A stretch of DNA of 64,000 nucleotides, from the NCBI GenBank assembly GCA_028280445.1, contig JANQLU010000072.1, forward strand, positions 1 through 64,000, given 5' to 3'. This stretch comes from Pirellulaceae bacterium. Lineage in GTDB: Bacteria; Planctomycetota; Planctomycetia; Pirellulales; Pirellulaceae. The stretch's first letter is position 1; every line of letters starts with the position of its first letter. The notes under the pieces were generated by a model. That model was not told the origin of the DNA and did no database searches. It worked only from the letters and a program-made list of their open reading frames with translations. The translations under genes and the position numbers were made by a program. Positions 1 through 7,888 of the stretch are shown here, piece by piece.

Positions 1-758
1 ATATTCAGCTGCAATTGCTCGATGGAGAAAATAATGCGTCTGACAAAAAGATCAGTCAGTTTCTGATTCAATCGATCAACTCCGATCAACGGATTCGTAC
101 CGCCAAAAACATTCACAAAATCGGATGTGCGATTCATACATTTCATGATGTCAACAACCGCATGCCATCGTTTGCTCATGTCGACAAAGATAAAAAACCG
201 TTGTTAAGTTGGCGGGTGATGATTTTGCCTTACCTCGATGGCGGATTCAAAATTTACAAACAATTCAAACTGGACGAACCCTGGGACAGCGAACATAACA
301 AAAAACTGATTGACAAAATTCCAAATGCATTCCGCAGCACTCATCCGGCGGTCGAACGCGGCAAGACCACGATGCTCGCACCGCGTAACGACAAAATAAA
401 AACAGCGTTTGATGTCAACAAATTCGATTTGATGCAGCTCTCAAATGCGGACGGTACCAGCAACACCATCATGCTGGTCAATGCCGCGCCGTCGTCGGCG
501 GTTCCTTGGACCAAACCCGATGACTTCCAATTCAATGCCAAAAATCCTGTTGCTGGGCTGGTTGAGAAAAATTCGACCGGTTTTCAAGTGGCAATGGCCG
601 ACATTTCGCTCCATTTTCTACCACGCAATATTGATGCGAAAAAACTGCTTGCCCTGTTCGGTCGAAACGATGGCAGTGTCGGTTCGTTTCAGAAATCGTC
701 CACAACTGAGAAAAAACAACTGCCCGTTTTCTGGTTCTTTGAATTTCTGGCTGATTAA
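1..758 (+). CDS. DUF1559 domain protein, 5'-truncated by window edge
   Basis: The reading frame is open to the left edge, so the start lies outside the window. The visible part carries hallmarks of the planctomycete DUF1559 family: NIHKIGCAIHTFHDVNNRMP near the beginning, then LLSWRVMILPYLDGG and LDEPWDSEHNKKL, and a late SNTIMLVNAAPSSAVPWTKP segment. DUF1559 proteins usually begin with a pseudopilin methylation motif or with a longer N-terminal region; that part cannot be seen here. They are secreted or surface proteins of unknown role, expanded in Planctomycetota. A possible internal TTG start at 15 is probably not the real start because conserved-looking codons precede it. Confidence 0.85.
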   Translation, partial: IQLQLLDGENNASDKKISQFLIQSINSDQRIRTAKNIHKIGCAIHTFHDVNNRMPSFAHVDKDKKPLLSWRVMILPYLDGGFKIYKQFKLDEPWDSEHNKKLIDKIPNAFRSTHPAVERGKTTMLAPRNDKIKTAFDVNKFDLMQLSNADGTSNTIMLVNAAPSSAVPWTKPDDFQFNAKNPVAGLVEKNSTGFQVAMADISLHFLPRNIDAKKLLALFGRNDGSVGSFQKSSTTEKKQLPVFWFFEFLAD

Positions 759-971
759 ATGCTGCAGCCGCTAATCCGGTCTAACTCCTGCTGACTTTCG
801 ATCGTGCGCATTGTAAAATTGTTGCACGAAACAGCCCATTTATGTCGATTTCACGGACATGGACAGGCCTTTGGGGACACAAAATCGCCCAAAAACGCCT
901 GTATTGTGCCCGATTGAAAGCGCCAAAACTGGCCGAATGTTAGTAAAAACACGACCGGACCGAAAAAAAGT

Positions 972-2375
972 ATGTCAACTGCCGAAGCATTTACTCCATC
1001 CCAAATCGCCCAGAATTTCGTTGAGTCCATCGATAAAGGGAAATATGACCGACAAATTACTGCGGGCTTGAAAAAATTTCTCAATAAGTCAGTTGATGAG
1101 GACATGACCGGATTTTACTCCGATGATGAGTTGGACGCATTGGTCGAGATCCAGGGAACAGATCGCGATATCGAATCGCGGATGCCGGTCAAAATCACGC
1201 GCCATTATTTTGAACAGGCCAAAAATAGCGTTGCGATGCAACAATTGATCAAGGCCAGCCCCGACGAAACTTTCGATCTGGCTGGCTCTGCCGACCCTGG
1301 CAACCAGATGACTTACGCGCCGGTCGAAGGATTGATTCATAAATACGAACTTGGTTTGGCTTATGTCGCATCGACTTGCTCAGCGCATTGCCGTTTTTGT
1401 TATCGCGAGGAATTGATTGCCCGCAAAGATATCGAACGTGCTGACGGCACTGTCGCACCCAAAGGCCTCGCACAGATCGACGAAGTCTGTAGTTACATCC
1501 TGGAACACAATCGATTGGTCGATGCCAACGGCGGTCGACACCCGGAAACCGATCGCGAAAAACTGCGCGAAATTTTGATGTCCGGCGGCGACCCAATGGT
1601 CCTGTCGAACAAAAAGATTGCCGAATGGTGGGCGTCGCTGTCCGAGGCAGGCATTGAATCAATTCGCATCGGCACCAAAGAGTTGGCATTTTTTCCTGAT
1701 CGTTTTGACGACGCATTTTTTGAAATGCTCGATAAATTTCACGAACTGTATCCGGAAACCAAACTTCGTTTCGTCGTCCATTTCAATCACCCCGACGAGT
1801 TTCTGAAAAAAGACGCCGATGGAAACTACTTGTCGCAGCCCGGTGGCGGACTACAGTGGCTCGACAATACCAAACGGGCGGTTGAACGACTCGCCAGTCG
1901 CAATTGGGTTAACATCGATAATCAATCTCCGATTATTCGCGGCATCAACAATGATCCGGACATGCTTCGCATCATGCAGCGCGAGTTGAAACGCAACCGC
2001 GTCGAAAACCATTACTTTTTTGCCGGCCGCGACATCGTCGGACACCGCGCGTTCAATGTCCCCATCGAAGAAGCTTGGCGAATCCTCAACGAATCCCAAA
2101 TGGGACTGTCTGGCGTCGAAATCCACGCGAGATTGTCGATTACCCATTACAAAGGCAAAACCGAAATCGTTGCGGTTACGAATGATCCGATCCCGGGCGT
2201 CCCGGCATCAGAAAACGGGTTTGTCGTATTTAAACTTCACCGCGGGGTCGGCAACGCTGAAACTCGCGGTCGCGTGGCCATCTGTGGCCGAAATCCAAAA
2301 GCCATTTGGTTCAACGATTACGAAGACCGCGTCATCATGGATGAAGCAGGATTGTTCACCAAAGCAATCTATTAA
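972..2375 (+). CDS. KamA-family radical SAM protein (lysine 2,3-aminomutase-like)
   Basis: 467 residues. The radical SAM cluster motif CSAHCRFC is at residues 136-143 (C136, C140, C143), preceded by GLIHKYELGLAYVAST and followed by MSGGDPMVLSNKKIAEW and IESIRIGTKELAFFPDRF, the layout of the lysine/glutamate 2,3-aminomutase family. These enzymes move an amino group with an iron-sulphur cluster, SAM and PLP. The Gly-rich PLP-lysine motif of characterised lysine aminomutases is not seen; the corresponding C-terminal stretch reads SITHYKGKTEIV (K394, K396), and the C-terminal cysteine pattern is also absent. Substrate and even PLP use are therefore uncertain. The gene stands alone, and an ATG follows a short A-rich stretch. 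A GTAGGGCCGG repeat lies just downstream. Confidence 0.85.
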   Translation: MSTAEAFTPSQIAQNFVESIDKGKYDRQITAGLKKFLNKSVDEDMTGFYSDDELDALVEIQGTDRDIESRMPVKITRHYFEQAKNSVAMQQLIKASPDETFDLAGSADPGNQMTYAPVEGLIHKYELGLAYVASTCSAHCRFCYREELIARKDIERADGTVAPKGLAQIDEVCSYILEHNRLVDANGGRHPETDREKLREILMSGGDPMVLSNKKIAEWWASLSEAGIESIRIGTKELAFFPDRFDDAFFEMLDKFHELYPETKLRFVVHFNHPDEFLKKDADGNYLSQPGGGLQWLDNTKRAVERLASRNWVNIDNQSPIIRGINNDPDMLRIMQRELKRNRVENHYFFAGRDIVGHRAFNVPIEEAWRILNESQMGLSGVEIHARLSITHYKGKTEIVAVTNDPIPGVPASENGFVVFKLHRGVGNAETRGRVAICGRNPKAIWFNDYEDRVIMDEAGLFTKAIY

Positions 2376-2410
2376 CGTACAACTTGGATTACGAGTCGCT
2401 CGTATTCTGA

Positions 2411-2467
2411 GTAGGGCCGGTGCCTACCGGCCAATCCAATAAAACGGCCGTTGGGAACCGGCCCTAC
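2411..2467. repeat. GTAGGGCCGG-type palindromic repeat
   Basis: An inverted pair of GTAGGGCCGGT..ACCGGCC and CGGCCGTTGGGAACCGGCCCTAC around a short AT-rich centre. The same unit recurs at 9355, 30224, 34368 and 49220, and as partial copies elsewhere. It lies 36 bases past the radical SAM gene and could fold in the transcript. Confidence 0.85.
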
Positions 2468-2605
2468 TTCGTGCTCGTATTGCTCCCCGTAATCTTTCAT
2501 CATCAATCCTCCAACAGACATCGACAAACTGCTGGAAAACGCACATTCCGTTTGCGACAATGCAGCGGTACAAAAACCTTCCTCCTTTTCTTATAGGTTG
2601 TCACG

Positions 2606-3166
2606 ATGAGACTATCGATCTGTGTTCTCGCGCTTTTGTTTGTCACCAACACCGCAATGTTCGGTCAGGAATATCCGATGAAACCGACCGAACACCACAA
2701 AGTGCTCCATCAAGATGTTGGGGTTTGGGATGCCGATATCACCATGTGGATGGAAGGACCTGATGGAAAAACAACAAAATCAAAAGGAGTTGAAACGATC
2801 AAAAAATACGGAGAGCTTTGGACCCAAAGTGAATTCAAGTACGAGTTCATGGGTTCGCCGACTTCGGGTCGCGGCTTTTTCGGATACGATCCCGGCAAGA
2901 AAAAATATTTTGGTACCTGGATCGAAATCGGTGCCCCCACCATGTCAACGATGACGGGAACCTACGATGCAAAAACCAAAACCATGACCTACCTGATGAA
3001 AGGTACAGATCCGCAAGGAAACGCGATGGACTACAAAATTACGGCAAAACGAACCGCTGAAAACAAAAAAGACTTTATCATGCACGTCCGTCCTGCTGGC
3101 ACGGAAGCGTACACTAAATTAATGCATATCAAGTTTTCGAAGCGTACAAAATCGCAAAAAAAATGA
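2606..3166 (+). CDS. Secreted DUF1579 family protein
   Basis: 186 residues with a clear signal peptide (residues 1-20, hydrophobic LALLFVTNTAMFG, cleavage probably before QEYP). The rest matches the DUF1579 pattern: HHKVLHQDVGVWDADITMW near the start, GRGFFGYDPGKKKYFGTWI in the middle and a TGTYDAKTKTMTY repeat. These are single-domain secreted beta-rich proteins of unknown function, common in planctomycetes. A good hairpin terminator follows at 3251. The upstream GAGACT context gives no strong Shine-Dalgarno sequence, but no other start keeps the signal peptide. Confidence 0.8.
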   Translation: MRLSICVLALLFVTNTAMFGQEYPMKPTEHHKVLHQDVGVWDADITMWMEGPDGKTTKSKGVETIKKYGELWTQSEFKYEFMGSPTSGRGFFGYDPGKKKYFGTWIEIGAPTMSTMTGTYDAKTKTMTYLMKGTDPQGNAMDYKITAKRTAENKKDFIMHVRPAGTEAYTKLMHIKFSKRTKSQKK

Positions 3167-3250
3167 TGGGTGGTATCGGTGTGAAAACTAATCACGCCGC
3201 CTGAACATCAGCTTCAACATCAACGACCAACTCCCCACTCCGCGCCACAA

Positions 3251-3292
3251 GTCGTCCGCGTTAGCATGTTTCTAACGCAGGACGATTTTTTT
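3251..3292 (+). terminator. Rho-independent terminator after the DUF1579 gene
   Basis: Arms TCGTCC-GCGTTAG and CTAACGC-A-GGACGA around a CATGTTT loop, followed by seven T residues. It ends just before the bestrophin gene and separates the two transcripts. Confidence 0.85.
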
Positions 3293-3306
3293 ATGTAAAG
3301 GCAAAC

Positions 3307-4326
3307 ATGTATACGCGCAGGAACATTCGTTGGGGCATCATTTTAAAATTCGCTTGGTGGCAAATCCTGTTGTTCATTGTCTGGAGCACGATTGCAACGG
3401 CGATCTTTTTGTATTTCCAACAATACTATCAATTCGACGTCAGTATGCCGTTGGCTCCGCTGGGAACCATTGGTGTTGCGGTCGCTTTCTATGTCGGTTT
3501 TAAAAACAACCAGTCCTACGATCGATTTTGGGAAGCCCGCAAGATTTGGGGCGGAATCGTCAATGTAAGCCGTTCCTGGGGAAATCAAATCATCACTTTC
3601 GTGTCGGCGGCCACTGCGGATGGATCGGCCAACGAAAACGAAGTTCACGAAACACGGAGGAAGCTCGTGTACCGCCATTTGGCTTGGATTACGGCACTCC
3701 GTTATCAGCTCCGCCGAAAAACGCCTTGGGGGTTTGAGCCCAAAGGATTGCCCAAGAAACTGGTTCAACCGACGGACATCGAAGCACTCAAACGACAAGC
3801 GACCGAGTTTTTGAGTGAAAACGAGTTGACGGTTGTTTGCTCAACACAAAATGCCGCCACGCAAATTCTGCGACGCCAGGGCGAACATCTGCGAAAGCTG
3901 ATCGAAGAAAAACCGCGTTTGATCGAAGAATTCCGCTTTATCGCGTTGATGGATCTGATCACCGAAATGTACGCGTTGCAGGGTAAATGCGAGCGAATCA
4001 AAAACACACCCTTTCCCAGACAGTATGCCTATTTCAGCACTGTGTTTGTCTGGATTTTCAATATTCTATTACCCTTTGGAATCGTCGGTGAATTTGCCAA
4101 TCGAGGAAATTTCATCTGGCTGACCGTACCGCTGACAGTCGTTATCTCTTGGATCTTTTTTACGATGGAAACCATCGGAGATACGAGCGAAGATCCGTTT
4201 GAAAATTTCCTCAACGACGTTCCGATGACGGCGCTCTGTACGACCATTGAAATCGACTTGAAACAGATGCTTGGAGAAACCGACACGCCCGAACCGGCGG
4301 CGCCCACCAACGATATTTTGATGTAG
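3307..4326 (+). CDS. Bestrophin family anion channel (UPF0187)
   Basis: 339 residues. The start RRNIRWGIILKFAWWQIL, the first two membrane segments (about 13-33 and 42-62) and the segment GFKNNQSYDRFWEARKIWGG are the bestrophin/UPF0187 signature; a second hydrophobic pair lies at about 240-285, followed by DPFENFLNDVPMTALC, matching the conserved calcium-clasp region of bestrophins. Bacterial homologues form pentameric ion channels in the inner membrane. The gene sits alone on the plus strand behind a strong terminator, convergent with an AhpD-like gene. A GC-rich imperfect inverted repeat at 4351-4386 (GTCAC..GTGAC ends) lies between the two. Confidence 0.9.
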   Translation: MYTRRNIRWGIILKFAWWQILLFIVWSTIATAIFLYFQQYYQFDVSMPLAPLGTIGVAVAFYVGFKNNQSYDRFWEARKIWGGIVNVSRSWGNQIITFVSAATADGSANENEVHETRRKLVYRHLAWITALRYQLRRKTPWGFEPKGLPKKLVQPTDIEALKRQATEFLSENELTVVCSTQNAATQILRRQGEHLRKLIEEKPRLIEEFRFIALMDLITEMYALQGKCERIKNTPFPRQYAYFSTVFVWIFNILLPFGIVGEFANRGNFIWLTVPLTVVISWIFFTMETIGDTSEDPFENFLNDVPMTALCTTIEIDLKQMLGETDTPEPAAPTNDILM

Positions 4327-4406
4327 CCGGGAGATCAAAAAACGCCAGGTCACATCGGCCGACGAACCGGAGCCGGCCTACGTGACACTGGCTACTCTCG
4401 CTTTTG

Positions 4407-4973
4407 TTATTGGTTGACTGGTTGTTTCGCACTCCAGTCAAATGGCTGGAATGGAGCATCAACCGGTGTGTCGGCCAAATGATTGACGTAATTGCTCATC
4501 ACTTTTTGTGACAAGATCAAAATGATTTCGAGCAGATTCTGCCGTTGAAATCCCGCTTCGAAAAATGGCGCGAGATCGGCATCTGTTACCACACCGCGAT
4601 TCCGCACGATCAACAACGTGGTATCTCGCAGTGTTTCCAATTTTTCGTCGGGCAACGGCGTTTCATCTCGCAACGCGTTGGTAATCGCTTCGTCGACGCC
4701 CATCGAATTGGCGATCATCGTATGCGCCGGTACGCAATAATGGCATTGGTGTTCGACATTGATCGTTTGCCAAACAACGGTCAATTCCTGTTTACTAAAT
4801 GACGTTTTCTGAGCCAAAGCGTGCAAGACCTGATAGCCTTCTAACAACGTCGGCGCTTCGGCCATGACACCGTGCAAATTTGGAATCATCCCAAACCCTT
4901 TGAGTGATTTTTCCAGCAAAGGTTTCGCGTCTGCCGGTGCTGACTCAACGTCGTGGATTTGATACTCGCTCAT
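4407..4973 (-). CDS. Carboxymuconolactone decarboxylase / AhpD-like protein
   Basis: 188 residues from the ATG at 4973, which has AAAGGA eight bases upstream; an in-frame ATG 39 bases earlier is less likely. The AhpD-type redox pair sits in EHQCHYCVPAHTM, the CxxC...H signature of alkyl-hydroperoxidase D-like proteins, which relay electrons from thioredoxin-like or lipoyl partners to peroxides. It is divergent from a TetR gene; the intergenic region carries the palindrome CTACC-N8-GGTAG that recurs before a second AhpD-like gene at 5836. Co-regulation by the TetR protein is inferred. Confidence 0.88.
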   Translation of the reverse strand: MSEYQIHDVESAPADAKPLLEKSLKGFGMIPNLHGVMAEAPTLLEGYQVLHALAQKTSFSKQELTVVWQTINVEHQCHYCVPAHTMIANSMGVDEAITNALRDETPLPDEKLETLRDTTLLIVRNRGVVTDADLAPFFEAGFQRQNLLEIILILSQKVMSNYVNHLADTPVDAPFQPFDWSAKQPVNQ

Positions 4974-5137
4974 GATTTCATCCTTTATCAATCTCGAATT
5001 TAGAAGTGTCATGTTTGGATGACGCGATCACCCAAGATTCCTTACATGCACCCGAAGCCAAACTACTCAACAAAAAAACGAATGGCCTGCTGTAAGGATC
5101 TCCTGACCCATTCGTCTTCATAACCAGCAAGCGAAAA

Positions 5138-5155
5138 CTACCAATTAGTAGGTAG
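5138..5155. promoter_or_regulatory. Candidate TetR operator 1 (CTACC-N8-GGTAG)
   Basis: The inverted repeat CTACC aattagta GGTAG lies in the divergent region between the AhpD-like gene (minus) and the TetR gene (plus), ending ten bases before the TetR ATG. The same arms and spacing occur at 5760-5777. A site this close to the start would suit autoregulation. Confidence 0.6.
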
Positions 5156-5164
5156 AAATGGAAA

Positions 5165-5743
5165 ATGGGTACAACAGATACAAAAACACGAATCCTGGAT
5201 GCCGCCCAGTGCCTGATTCAAAGTCGAGGCATCAATGGAATGAGTTACCAGGATCTGAGTGAATCCGTTGGGATTCGCAAAGCCAGTATTCATCACCATT
5301 TTCCGAGCAAATTGGACATGTTGAATGCGTTGCTCCAGCGGTATCAACACGAATTTGCCGATACCGTCGACGCCATCGTCCAATCCAAAATCACTGGGAA
5401 ATCCAAACTGAAACGATATTGCGCATTGTTTCAGGGAACTTTGGCGACCGGTGAAGATGGAAAAACTTGTTTGTGCGGAATGATGATTGCCGAAATCGCG
5501 AGCCTGGACGATTCAGGCGTACAGAAAATCAGGCAGTTTGTTCGCACCAACACACAACAGATCGTTGCAATGATCGAATCTGGAATGGCTGACGGTTCAT
5601 TGGCAACACAAAAATCGCCCAAGGCGGTCGCCGAACTTGTTCTGGCAACCCTCGAAGGTGGTTTAATGGTCGCCCGAAGTAGCGGCGGACCCCAACAATT
5701 CGACTCGATTGTTAATCAACTGATTTCACTATTAACAAGATAA
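5165..5743 (+). CDS. TetR/AcrR family transcriptional regulator
   Basis: 192 residues. The N-terminal helix-turn-helix spans about 8-55 (ILDAAQCLIQSRGINGMSYQ, then GIRKASIHHHFPSKLDML), typical of TetR repressors. The C-terminal ligand domain has TCLCGMMIAE with cysteines 102 and 104 at the position where several redox-sensing TetR members carry reactive cysteines, plus C86. Neighbours are AhpD-like proteins and a thioredoxin, so a thiol/electrophile sensor is a reasonable inference, not a demonstrated one. Palindromic candidate operators flank the gene at 5138 and 5760. Confidence 0.92.
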   Translation: MGTTDTKTRILDAAQCLIQSRGINGMSYQDLSESVGIRKASIHHHFPSKLDMLNALLQRYQHEFADTVDAIVQSKITGKSKLKRYCALFQGTLATGEDGKTCLCGMMIAEIASLDDSGVQKIRQFVRTNTQQIVAMIESGMADGSLATQKSPKAVAELVLATLEGGLMVARSSGGPQQFDSIVNQLISLLTR

Positions 5744-5759
5744 TTTTTACGACCAAACC

Positions 5760-5777
5760 CTACCTCTCAATAGGTAG
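5760..5777. promoter_or_regulatory. Candidate TetR operator 2 (CTACC-N8-GGTAG)
   Basis: CTACC tctcaata GGTAG, the same arms and 8-base spacer as the site at 5138, placed 58 bases before the second AhpD-like gene and 16 bases after the TetR stop codon. The two spacers share only a few positions, so conservation is concentrated in the arms, as expected for a dimer-binding site. Confidence 0.6.
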
Positions 5778-5835
5778 CCAAATTTACTCCAACCCAAAAA
5801 ACACATTTACTTTTTACATGCTTAGGAGACTCATC

Positions 5836-6141
5836 ATGCAATCGATGGACAACCTCAAAAAACTCGGAAAACTCGACCAAGCTGGAAACGATGCCTGGAA
5901 GAAATTTCAACAATTCAATCAATCGGCCATGGCCGACGGTGCGATTCCGGTCAAAACCAAGGAACTCATCGCGTTGGCTGTTTCCTTGACAACGCAATGC
6001 TCCTACTGCCTCGAAATTCACCGCAAAGCGGCCGAGGAAGCCGGTGCGACCCAAGAGGAAATTGCCGAAGTCGTCATGATTGCCGGCGCCTTGCGAGCGG
6101 GAGCCGCCATCACTCACGGCACTCAAATCCTGTCCGCGTAA
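5836..6141 (+). CDS. AhpD-like carboxymuconolactone decarboxylase protein (short form)
   Basis: 101 residues from the ATG at 5836, chosen because TAGGAG lies about ten bases before it; an in-frame ATG at 5818 precedes that site. The motif TTQCSYCLEIHRKAA is the CxxC...H redox centre of the CMD/AhpD family, followed by GATQEEIAEVVMIAGALRAG, standard for the approximately 100-residue single-domain members. A thioredoxin gene follows after 58 bases, a likely electron donor. The operator-like palindrome at 5760 suggests that the neighbouring TetR protein controls it. Confidence 0.92.
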   Translation: MQSMDNLKKLGKLDQAGNDAWKKFQQFNQSAMADGAIPVKTKELIALAVSLTTQCSYCLEIHRKAAEEAGATQEEIAEVVMIAGALRAGAAITHGTQILSA

Positions 6142-6199
6142 TCCAACATTTCAACCACTCTTTTAAAAACAACCTTTCTTTTTCAACAAGGAAAACATC

Positions 6200-6526
6200 A
6201 TGTCCAAGACCATTCAATTTACAGACGACAATTTTGTCAGCGATGTTCTCGCAAGTGACCAACCCGTATTAGTTGACTTTTGGGCGCCCTGGTGCGGTCC
6301 ATGTCGAGCCTTGGGGCCAACGATTGATGAATTGGCTGACCAGTTTGACGGCACCGTGAAAATCGGGAAATTGAACGTTGATGAAAACCCCGAAACGTCG
6401 TCGCAATTTGGAATCACAAGTATCCCAGCCGTTGTCCTGTTTCACCGAGGTGAAATCGTCGAAACTTGGGTTGGAGTACAACACAAACGTGAATTCGAAT
6501 CGACGCTGCAAAGATTTGCTGCATAG
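6200..6526 (+). CDS. trxA: Thioredoxin
   Basis: 108 residues with the active site WAPWCGPCRALGP at about residues 28-40 and the cis-proline loop GITSIPAVVLF, full length for a classical cytoplasmic thioredoxin. AAGGAAA precedes the ATG. It sits between an AhpD-like protein and an OsmC-like protein, so it probably reduces the AhpD-type peroxidase in this cassette. Many bacteria have several thioredoxins, so this may be the stress-linked copy rather than the housekeeping one. Confidence 0.92.
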   Translation: MSKTIQFTDDNFVSDVLASDQPVLVDFWAPWCGPCRALGPTIDELADQFDGTVKIGKLNVDENPETSSQFGITSIPAVVLFHRGEIVETWVGVQHKREFESTLQRFAA

Positions 6527-6591
6527 CTTTCAGTTGCTGACTCGCTCAGTTACTTTAACCTTCCCCAACCATCGGTTGGGGCTCCCATTTC

Positions 6592-6702
6592 GGGTGCCAC
6601 TGGCTCCGCCAGTGATGGTTGGATAGTGGTTGCTAAGTACTTCAATTGAGCAAAAAAAACGAGAGTCAACATGTTAATCACTGGCTGGGGCCAGTGGCAC
6701 CC
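6592..6702 (+). repeat. 111-base intergenic element, copy 1
   Basis: The ends are inverted: GGGTGCCACTGGCT and AGTGGCACCC. Inside are a second short hairpin (CACTGGC..GCCAGTG type) and a conserved core GCTAAGTACTTCAATTGA. The same layout occurs at 42184-42294 (same strand, same length) and at 12336-12455 (opposite strand). It lies between the thioredoxin and OsmC genes. Confidence 0.8.
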
Positions 6703-6734
6703 AACCACCACGATCAGAAACCACGGAAACGAAC

Positions 6735-7166
6735 ATGGCCAACAAAACATCCGTTGAGGTCCGCGAACAAGGCGAACCGTATGCTCAACAAATTCAAACG
6801 CGGCAACATATTTTTGCCGCGGACGAACCCGAATCCGTGGGAGGAACCGATACCGGCCCCACTCCCTACGAGTTGTTACTTGGCGCGCTCGGTTCGTGTA
6901 CCACCATCACCGTACGCATGTACGCCAACCGAAAAAAATGGCCGCTGGAATCCGTCAACGTCAGCTTGAATATTTACAAAATCCATGCACGTGATTGCGA
7001 AGATTGTGAACAAGAATCGGGAATGGTCGACATCATTGAAAAACAGATCGTATTTCAAGGCGACCTGACAACCGAACAACGTGAACGATTACTGGATATA
7101 TCTCAGCGCTGTCCCGTTCACAAAACGTTGTCGGGCGGCACAAAAATCCGATCAGTACTTGCATGA
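6735..7166 (+). CDS. OsmC family peroxide-detoxification protein
   Basis: 143 residues. It shows the OsmC fold pattern GGTDTGPTPYELLLGALGSC with the first redox cysteine at the end, and the second in LDISQRCPVHKTLSG. OsmC/Ohr proteins reduce organic hydroperoxides with these two cysteines; this version also has CEDCEQ at about 95-100, a small extra Cys pair. It is downstream of a thioredoxin and an AhpD-like protein, which supports a shared role, although a repeat element lies in the gap and may end the upstream transcript. Confidence 0.9.
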   Translation: MANKTSVEVREQGEPYAQQIQTRQHIFAADEPESVGGTDTGPTPYELLLGALGSCTTITVRMYANRKKWPLESVNVSLNIYKIHARDCEDCEQESGMVDIIEKQIVFQGDLTTEQRERLLDISQRCPVHKTLSGGTKIRSVLA

Positions 7167-7355
7167 TGCTACCTTGTAACGAGCACTGATAGTTGGCAGC
7201 TACTGCCACGAAGAAATCTTGAAAAAAACGAAAGACTTACAACAGGTTGCGTTGTGACTGGCGATATACTCCAAGCACTTCTCTCAACTCGTCAGTTCTG
7301 ACTTTTCAGATTTTTAGCTTATCACAGTATTCCAATCAAAAAGGAGAAGTAAATC

Positions 7356-7787
7356 GTGAAAACACTTTTTCTGATCATGACAGTGCTTTCCTGGAGTTTC
7401 AATGATGAACAGAAAGTGCGGCAGGATGATTTATCAAAAAAGCTATTGAAAATTCAAAACGATTCGATTCGTTGGGACGGGACTTATTTCGGTATGATGC
7501 CGTTCATAGATTTTGATTTAATCAACGAATGCAAACAAAACAGTGATCAAAAATGGTTTCTTCAGGCGATGCTCAAAAAGCTGTCCGATGAAAAGTCATT
7601 TGCGGTGGCCCACATCATTTTGCTGCATTCTGTCGATACAGGATTGAAAGGCAATTTCGATGGCTAGTTCGGATTAATCTTTCGGGTGGATGAAAATGGC
7701 AAAGTATATTATCCCAAACCAAAAGAACAGGCGAGGAAATTAAGGGCGATCTGGATAAAACATTTAAAACTCGCCAAAAACCAGTAG
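7356..7787 (+). pseudogene. Small secreted protein gene interrupted by an in-frame TAG
   Basis: An AAGGAGAA ribosome-binding site precedes an ATG and a short hydrophobic leader (MKTLFLIMTVLSWSF). The frame reaches a TAG at 7665-7667 after 103 codons, but stays open in the same frame for another 39 sense codons with plausible protein sequence (FGLIFRVDENGKVYYP, then KEQARKLRAIWIKHLKLAKNQ to be read in two parts) and ends at TAG 7785. A single base change of a TGG codon would explain it. It may be a recent pseudogene, a sequencing error or a truncated but functional form. The protein was not recognised. Confidence 0.55.
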
Positions 7788-7812
7788 TTCGGTGACTTGT
7801 TTTCTCGATCAT

Positions 7813-7847
7813 AAAACGTGGCACGACAACCAAGCCCGCGTTTTTTT
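7813..7847 (+). terminator. Possible terminator after the small gene
   Basis: Imperfect hairpin AAAACGTGG..CCCGCGTTTT running into seven T residues, 25 bases past the second TAG. The stem is short and mismatched, so this is tentative. Confidence 0.4.
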
Positions 7848-7888
7848 GTTAAAACGACCAGTCCGCAGCAATTGTTACCACTTGCCAT

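Noticed and set aside
1249-1716. Long minus-strand open frame inside the radical SAM gene
   Set aside because: It is antisense to a clearly conserved gene and its translation has no family-like motifs.
7665-7667. UAG recoding (pyrrolysine) in the small gene
   Set aside because: No supporting genes or structure; a single-base mutation or sequence error is simpler.
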